Assembly: GCA_027574665.1 (NCBI GenBank)
Contig: CM050650.1
Location: forward strand, 98,677,086 to 98,741,085
DNA from: Rhynochetos jubatus
Lineage: Eukaryota; Chordata; Aves; Eurypygiformes; Rhynochetidae
Reading direction: 5' to 3'
DNA: 64,000 nucleotides
Positions 57,708 to 64,000 of this stretch are shown one piece after another. The notes beneath the pieces are model-generated. The model was not told the origin of the DNA and searched no databases. It saw only the letters and a program-made list of their open reading frames with translations. A program made the translations under genes and the position numbers. Position 1 is the first letter of the stretch. Each line of letters begins with the position of its first letter.

Positions 57708-58315
57708 TGTGCTGGTTTCAGTTGGGACAGAGTTAGTTTTCCTCACATAGCTAGTGTGAGGCTATGTTTTAGATGTGTGCCGAGAAGAATATTGATAACA
57801 TACTAATGTTTTTAGTTGTTGCTAAGCAGTGTTTATATCAACTCAAGGACTTCCCCAGTTTCTGATCCTGTACCTGTGTTCCCAGCTCCTTCCTTACAAG
57901 AAGCTCTGAGAGGACGCAGCCTGGACAGCTGACCCCAACTGACCAAAGGGGTATTTCATGCCATCAAACATCATCCTTGGTATATAAGCTGGCGGAGTTG
58001 GCTGGGAGGGGCAGTTGCTGCTCGGGGACTGACTGGGTGTTGGTTGGCTGGTGGTGAGCAGGTGTATCTTCTTTTTTTTTCCTTCCCTTTTCCCTTTTTT
58101 CTCCATGACATATAATTAGTGTTATTTTCATTACATTTTATTAATAGTATTATTGACATCATTATCTTAATTATTTTCAATTATTAAACTGTTCTTACCT
58201 CAACCCACAAGTTCTCTTATCTTTTTCCTTTGATTCTCCCATCCCACTGCGGGAGGAGGGTGGTGAGTGAGAGGCTGTGTGGTGCTTGTTTGCTGACTGG
58301 GGTTACACCCCGACA
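57708..58315 (+). mobile_element. Solo LTR (endogenous retrovirus fossil) next to the CR1 nest
   Basis: A 608-bp LTR on the plus strand, TGTGCTGGTTTCAG to CCCCGACA, with a one-mismatch 5-bp flank pair (CATCA and CCTCA). It contains GACCAAAGGGGTATTTCATG, a TATATAAGCTGG box and ATTAAAC near the expected poly(A) signal. It is the same family and length as the 43.7 kb LTR, in opposite orientation. No internal region is present. Confidence 0.85.
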
Positions 58316-61300
58316 CCTCACTGGGGCCCTATGTTTTGCTTTGTGAATGAACAACTATCAGCAATAACATCCCACTTGGTATTTACTGTCAGCATTAATT
58401 TAGTTCACTTATTTTTCTTGTGAACACAGATTTACTGTTACTAATGTTTGAAAAAATAGCTTTATGATAGAAGATAGACATACTGAGACGCTAGTTATAC
58501 ATACCAGTTACATGCTCATTAATAAATTTGCGTGACTTAATTCCTGATTTGAGCAGTTTCATTTCATTATTAAAATAATGGAAACTTGGAAAATTGAAAG
58601 TAATTGTTGCCACCTAAACTTTCATACTTTGCATTTATAACTTCAATTTGCTAACAGAACATTGATAGCAGCCATTCTGTTTGTAGCCTGCATTTGCACT
58701 TAATTCCTTTTGATTCTTCCGAATAGATAGTATGAGGCGCAATAGTGACGAGTTACTAGAACAGCAAGGTGGCATTATTTTTCCAAACTCTGATACCCTC
58801 TGAAAATGACGCTTGTTTGAATGAGTAATTAATGTAAATGTTTACTCTTGCAATGACCCATCCAAACTTCATCCTCATTTAAATAATGCAGTTGAGGGGG
58901 AAAAAAAGAAAAGTGAGGGAATTGCCCTGCAATGTCAGCATTTCCATTATGGTAACAAAACTCTTAATTCCAAAATCTGTGTATTTCAGCTAATTTTGGG
59001 GAAAGCACAGGCCTCCCAGTTTGGGTCAGCTCAGGAAAGTTCTTGTTTCATAGAGAAAAAGAGGTAGCCTGGGGGACTTCTTGGCTGGTGGGCCACCTGC
59101 AAGGCACATTCACAGCCTAACTTGGTAGGAGTAGGCAGTTCTTTTTTAAACGCAGGCAGTAGATTGCTGAAGGTAGAAGCAGACAAACCTGGGGGAGTAG
59201 GGGGTACTCATGGTCTGCTCTTCGTAAGCTGAGTTCTCCAAGTCTCCAGTGAAGTCTGGGTATCACTTGGGATGTGGAAGCTCTTTGTGAGCAGACTCTT
59301 TATAAACTCAGTAATGCTCTCTAGCAACTAATGCCACATGTTCATTATGTGACCTTAATTATTGTCTTTTAGAGTATTTAAATGTATTTCAACATCCTTG
59401 TTTCTCTTCTAGCTCCTTAAAGTGAGTGAAACTGCCTTCGTAACCACTGATTTCCCTCTTGTGTCAACATTGCGTATTGCCACTTGATACAGGAAATTTA
59501 GAAGTCTGGTGGTTTGGGGGTTTTTGACTCTTTAAACGATAAGAGGGGACATTTAATGAACTTGACATTATAAGCCCTGACTTATTCAATAGTATACTTC
59601 TTCAGTAGGTTTTTATCCCGTTCTTCATACATCTCGATATTCTTCCCTCCTTTGACAGCGAGTGCTCTTACTGAGCAGTTCATAATAAAAAAATGACCAA
59701 ATTCTAATCCATGGTAATTTTCAAATTCAATCTAAAATGCAGTAATAGAAACAAGTACTTCAACTTATTAGTTTTAGTATTGCTTGTCTTTTCAGTACTA
59801 AATGCTGTAGTCATAGAGCTGTGTTTTTTCTACAGCAGCTGTCAGCCTTCTCCAGTTCTGAGTGATGCAAATAATGTGTCCTCTGTCACTCTTATCAGAA
59901 GACTTTAACGCTGACACCACACATTTACACATCACCAACTAATTTTGGTTTTAGTGCAAGTTTTGGGAGAAGCAGCATTAGACTGTTCTGCTCTCCTATC
60001 CCTTTCTGTTCTGAAGTTTGTAATGTGTGATTATCTGGTCTTCAATTTTGTGTTCTCAGAGTTTGTCAGGGTCATTTTTGGAAAACCAGTTGTGTTTTGT
60101 CCCTTCTTGGTCATCCTGCAAGGAGTACGGCTGTTCTGGTAACTGGGTAGTTGTGTAAAAGCTATTTATCTTCTTTTATCCAGTGGGATAACATCATTCC
60201 TATACTTCAGGAGAGAGGAAGGAACTGGCTCTTTGCAGCTTGCTCCCTCTTTACCTTCTGGTAAAACAAACAGTGTCTCCCTCACTGTGTTGTTCTTTTT
60301 GTCCAGAACACCTGGCCCGTGCCTGGGAGTAGGATCTTCACCCTACCATGAAAATCCTCCTTTACTCTTTGTGGTGAGCTGCCAGCCCCACTGCTTTTCC
60401 TTTGACAACTTACCTGGTCAGCAGAATAGCAAAGCACATCATCCAGCGTGATCTGCGGTGCTGCACCAGCTCCAGGACAAGCAGCCGCTCGGTGTACCTG
60501 CCCAAGTGCTTCTGCGCCTCCCCAACAGCAGAGCAGCTGCAGCTGTGCACTATCATCAGCTGTGACAACTTAAAGGCTAGAGAGCCCTTGTAAGGCGGGC
60601 CAGCCCCTGCTCCAGCTGAAAATTGCCAGCATTACAGAAGGTGACTTCACAAGTTATTAAAGAAAAAGAGAAATAAGCGAGCAATGGAAAAAAACCCAAC
60701 CTTGCACGTTAAGAGTGTACAACAGAGGCTGATGAGGCCCAGAAAACAGTAAGGATAATAAAATAGAACTAAGACTTAGTAACGATTCATTTTATTTGAT
60801 AGAAAGTGGCTTCAAAAATATGATTACCTATATACATTCTTCTATGCTGTACATACAATTACATATACAAAATGTACATAACAGCAAACACCCTTCTGTT
60901 ACATTTCAGAGATGGGTGTTGATAACACCAGCTAGAACTTACGTTATATTTCATATCTGCTTGCACCCTGATCTTGCCTACAAGGAATTGATAGACACGA
61001 GAGATGAAAAAGGCTAGCAGATCACTTAATTCACGCCCCAGCCCACAAAAACGTCTTCTCCATAGTGCATTTTGTTAGTGCATTGCTCTAGTGCAGTCAG
61101 CTTTGCAGCGCTTCCCTTCAGAAGTATTTGGCTGCTAACCTTTGAACATAGCTTCAGAATTTTGTTCCCAGCATTCACTCTAATACTATTTCTAATTTAT
61201 TTCTGTAACTCAGATCTCCTGAGTTAGAGAAATCCTCCTTAAATCAAACTAAATTTCTTCAACTTTATGTGGGTTTTTTTCATCTTGATTCCTTAGTTGC

Positions 61301-62597
61301 GGTTTGCCACATACAAAATAGATTTAACTATTAGTACTCTCTGTTCTGGGAGAAGTACAGTCAAGCAAGAAAGCTATAATCCAAGTGTTCTCTCTTTCCC
61401 ATACTACTGGCACACTGTGAACCTGGAATCAGTCAGCGAGGAAAAAAACCGTACCTTCCCTCCTCCTCCTCAGGCAATTACAGGGTGTGTGGCTGCCCAC
61501 TGCTCCCTGGGACAAGTGGTGTCAGATCTCAAGAGAAACTGCCCAGTTCAGGGATTTTTCTGGTCCCAGTCCCATGAGGAATGCTCTACCTGCCCACCCT
61601 CTCTCTGAGCAAGAGGTAGCACACCAAAATCGAAACACAGGGAGTAGAGGCTGGCAGCTCTACCCTTTACTAGTTGCTTCCAACAGGTTGTCCTCCATTT
61701 CCCAACTGGAGGGATCCGGCACCTTTAACCTATGGACCTGATGTGCAGGGCAGAAGTGAGAGTGGGAGCTGCCAAACCAGCAGCAGAAGGCCTGTGAGAG
61801 AAGCCACAGCCTCCACAACCAAACAGGCTATGCTGGAGGACTCTTCCCTGAGCAAAAGAGGGAACATGGCTTCTTTCACTGCCTTTCCAACTTTCAGAGG
61901 TTAAAAATGAGCTGCTTTTTCCTGCAGACATCTTGAGAGCTGCAGTTTCACTGCCCTAAGGATGTTTTCTTCTTTTCAAGTTAACAGCACCCTTAAATAT
62001 CTATTTTATTTCTTCCTCTCTGCGCATGTGGCCCTGTGCTCTGTAACTCTGTGCTGGCCATGGTCTTCACTTCACTAGGAAATGTTTCTATTCCCTTTTC
62101 ATACCTCTAGATCTCTTTTGTATTAATATGCAATAGCTTTCTCTGATGGGTAAAGCGGGTTTCCATCAGCTGTCAAGGTGAAAGCAAGGGGATTGAGGTT
62201 CCTCTTATACATTCCTTCTAACTAAGGGGAAACTCTACTTATATTCTTCAGAACAAGTTTATATTTTTTGAATTACCGCATAACATGCATATATTTAATA
62301 ATATCTTAAAGCCAAAGATATTAATATGCCTTCAATTTTTTCTAGGCTGTGGGATTTTCATTTGCTTGAGAAAATGGTTCTCAGGCTTTTATTCTGCTTG
62401 CAGTATCTCTGTCCACTGTCGCTAGGCCCATTTAGATCTTATTTCTTTTTTTATTTTATACTACTCCTTAATCTCCGCTGAGAATTTGAACTGGTATGAA
62501 ATACCTTCTGTTATTCCTTGTCTGAATTCCTGAGATCCTGTCCGCAACCCTGGTTGGGAGAGGGCGCTGGTGAGCTTCTGGTGAGATGAGACTCCAC

Positions 62598-62778
62598 CTT
62601 AGAAGAAGTGGGCTTGAAACACTCCTGCTGAGCTTGCGGGGTGGGAGGTGGAGGGGTCAGGCAGCTGTCACTCTGCTGAATTTGTGCATTAGCAGCTGGT
62701 GAATCATCATCCTGCTGGTCCTGCGTGCTGGGAGGAACAGCCAAAGAGATGATGCCCTGAGGAGCAGCTGTTGAACCA
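62598..62778 (-). other. Weak candidate exon upstream of ZNF451
   Basis: Minus-strand sequence after a plausible acceptor (TTGTCTCAACAG) stays open for about 270 nt. It reads as a proline-, glutamine- and serine-rich peptide (GSTAAPQGIISLAVPPSTQD, then TPPPPTPQAQQE). A possible donor, AAG|GTGGAG, ends it at 62598. I do not recognise the product. In human, BEND6 and KIAA1586 lie on this side of ZNF451, but no resemblance to the BEND6 protein I remember was seen. Confidence 0.25.
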
Positions 62779-63850
62779 CTGTTGAGACAATTCATAAATA
62801 AGCTTCAGATATTAACATTAAATACGTAGTAACTACTGTTCTTTGTTTACAAGCAGCAGAGTATGTTTATTAGCTAGTTAACTAGTTTTCTTGATTGACA
62901 CAGTCCCCTTTTCCTTGTGCCACCTTAGTCTTAAAGATCCGAGATGGTGACTTGTCTGTCTTGTTGGATTTGACCCCAAACTCCTTCTCTTGAATTGTAA
63001 TTGTATTCTATGGAAAGGCAGAGGAGGTGGGCAAGGAGGAGAGCAAGGGAGATCAAAACTGCAGTATCACCAGTTTTAAGTTAGTAATTTGTGTGTAAAT
63101 TGTGACTAAAGGTACTGCACAACAGGATTTTCTCTTGTCCCCTCTCTGTACTTCATTGCTGGAAGGTGAACTGAAGGAGTAACAGTGAAATTGTAAGCAC
63201 TTTAAAATTCTCCTAATTTTCTTACAGGCTTCAGGAATACTGCGTACACGAGAAGACTGAGGAATTAGCAAAGTTTAGGGATTCATCTGATGAAGATTTC
63301 ATATATAAAATACTTAAGATTTAATACTTTCAAAGAAGATGAAGTCTGTGCTTTTATTTTTACCACCTGTGTCAAGGCCAAGGAAAACCACTACAGTGAA
63401 TCAATGCACACTGTGTGTTACAAATACAGAGGACCTTTGTTTTACGAAGCCCTCTCATCTCTAGGAGAAAAGCATTAACATAGTAAACTCTATTTTAGCC
63501 AGGCTGGTGCATTTGTTTATTGTTTCCAGACGGGAAAACCTGTGTATGTGGATTCTTCCACTAGAATACTTCTCAAGTAGTAATTCACAGACCACTGGTG
63601 GTCCGTAGAGCACTACCAGGTGGCTTAGAGAGGCATTTCAGTAGCAAAGCACTGCTGTTTTTCAAACAATTGTGTCATGACATAGTCCAGTATCTCGGGG
63701 TGCTTTGTTTTTGATGTTATGGAGTGTCTTATGCTTGCAAATATGGGTTTTAAAACATGCATGAGATAGATAACCAAACTAGGAAGAAGTAAAACATTCC
63801 GTATGGAAGGTCTAAGTAAGGACAAACCTGTTCTCCCTGTGTCACTGACT

Positions 63851-63893
63851 TTAATCTCTTATCCTGTTCCTTGTTAATCTCTTATCCTGTTCC
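63851..63893. repeat. 20-bp direct repeat adjoining a CR1 5' junction
   Basis: TTAATCTCTTATCCTGTTCC occurs at 63851-63870 and again at 63874-63893, directly before recognisable CR1 sequence. It could be a local duplication that predates or accompanied the insertion. Confidence 0.85.
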
Positions 63894-64000
63894 GGAGAAG
63901 AGGCTGAGAGAGCTGGACTGTTTAGCCTCAAGGAGGCTCAAGCAGCTCTGATCTATGTGTATTAATATCTGTTGAGAGGGTGCAAAGAAGCTGGAGCCTC
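63894..64000 (+). mobile_element. CR1 LINE 3' region, cut by the window end
   Basis: GGAGAAGAGGCTGAGAGAGC and the AATATCTGTTGAGAGGGTGC segment match the CR1 region before the 3' UTR. The rest lies beyond the window. A 20-bp direct repeat lies immediately before its left end. Confidence 0.75.

Larger units (their letters stand above)
58316..63893. other. Region upstream of ZNF451 without a recognised gene
   Basis: AT-rich, mostly unique-looking sequence. Several open frames of 60-100 codons occur on the plus strand (for example 59945-60142 and 61297-61608), but none shows a known domain, a paired splice context or codon bias that I can defend. The one candidate exon near 62.7 kb is listed separately. 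Confidence 0.5.

Noticed and set aside
59700-61910. Series of plus-strand open frames of 60-100 codons
   Set aside because: Different frames, no shared splice sites, no domain or family resemblance; expected by chance in AT-rich DNA.

Overview
This window is vertebrate nuclear DNA and almost certainly avian. It holds many 5'-truncated CR1 LINEs, several of which end in the CR1-type ATTCTATG tail. It also holds solo LTRs of families familiar from bird genomes, two GC-rich CpG-island promoters, and exons separated by kilobase introns. I cannot place it below class level from sequence alone.

Two host genes are recognised, both on the minus strand and in the order known from human 6p12 (ZNF451 then BAG2). 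ZNF451, a SUMO E3/E4 ligase zinc-finger protein, runs from about 54.6 kb down to 12.6 kb. By hand I placed 14 coding exons whose phases all agree, giving a 1072-residue protein (human is about 1061). In order it carries tandem SUMO-interacting motifs, a charged helical segment, a long array of C2H2 fingers, a PIN-like domain and a C-terminal ubiquitin-interacting motif. About 6.7 kb further on, the first exon of BAG2 starts at 5861. The rest of BAG2 lies beyond the left edge, so 1-5706 is its first intron, and this contains a TAAT-rich stretch that may be a conserved enhancer.

Layout: 1-5706 BAG2 intron 1; 5290-6260 CpG island with BAG2 exon 1; 6261-12369 intergenic DNA plus possible distal ZNF451 3' UTR; 12370-12653 last ZNF451 exon and proximal 3' UTR; 12654-53944 ZNF451 exons and introns with nine CR1 or LTR insertions; 54230-55150 CpG island and ZNF451 promoter; 55150-58315 a repeat nest (an old CR1 split by a younger inverted CR1, then a solo LTR); 58316-64000 mostly unassigned DNA with one weak candidate exon near 62.7 kb and a CR1 cut by the window end.

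I did not find a novel multi-gene system. The more interesting points are in how ZNF451 and BAG2 are built: a GC-AG intron, two donors 6 nt apart, a second degenerate UIM-like block in the penultimate ZNF451 exon, a polyglutamine insertion in BAG2, repeats packed against ZNF451 splice sites, and a probably missing first coding exon.
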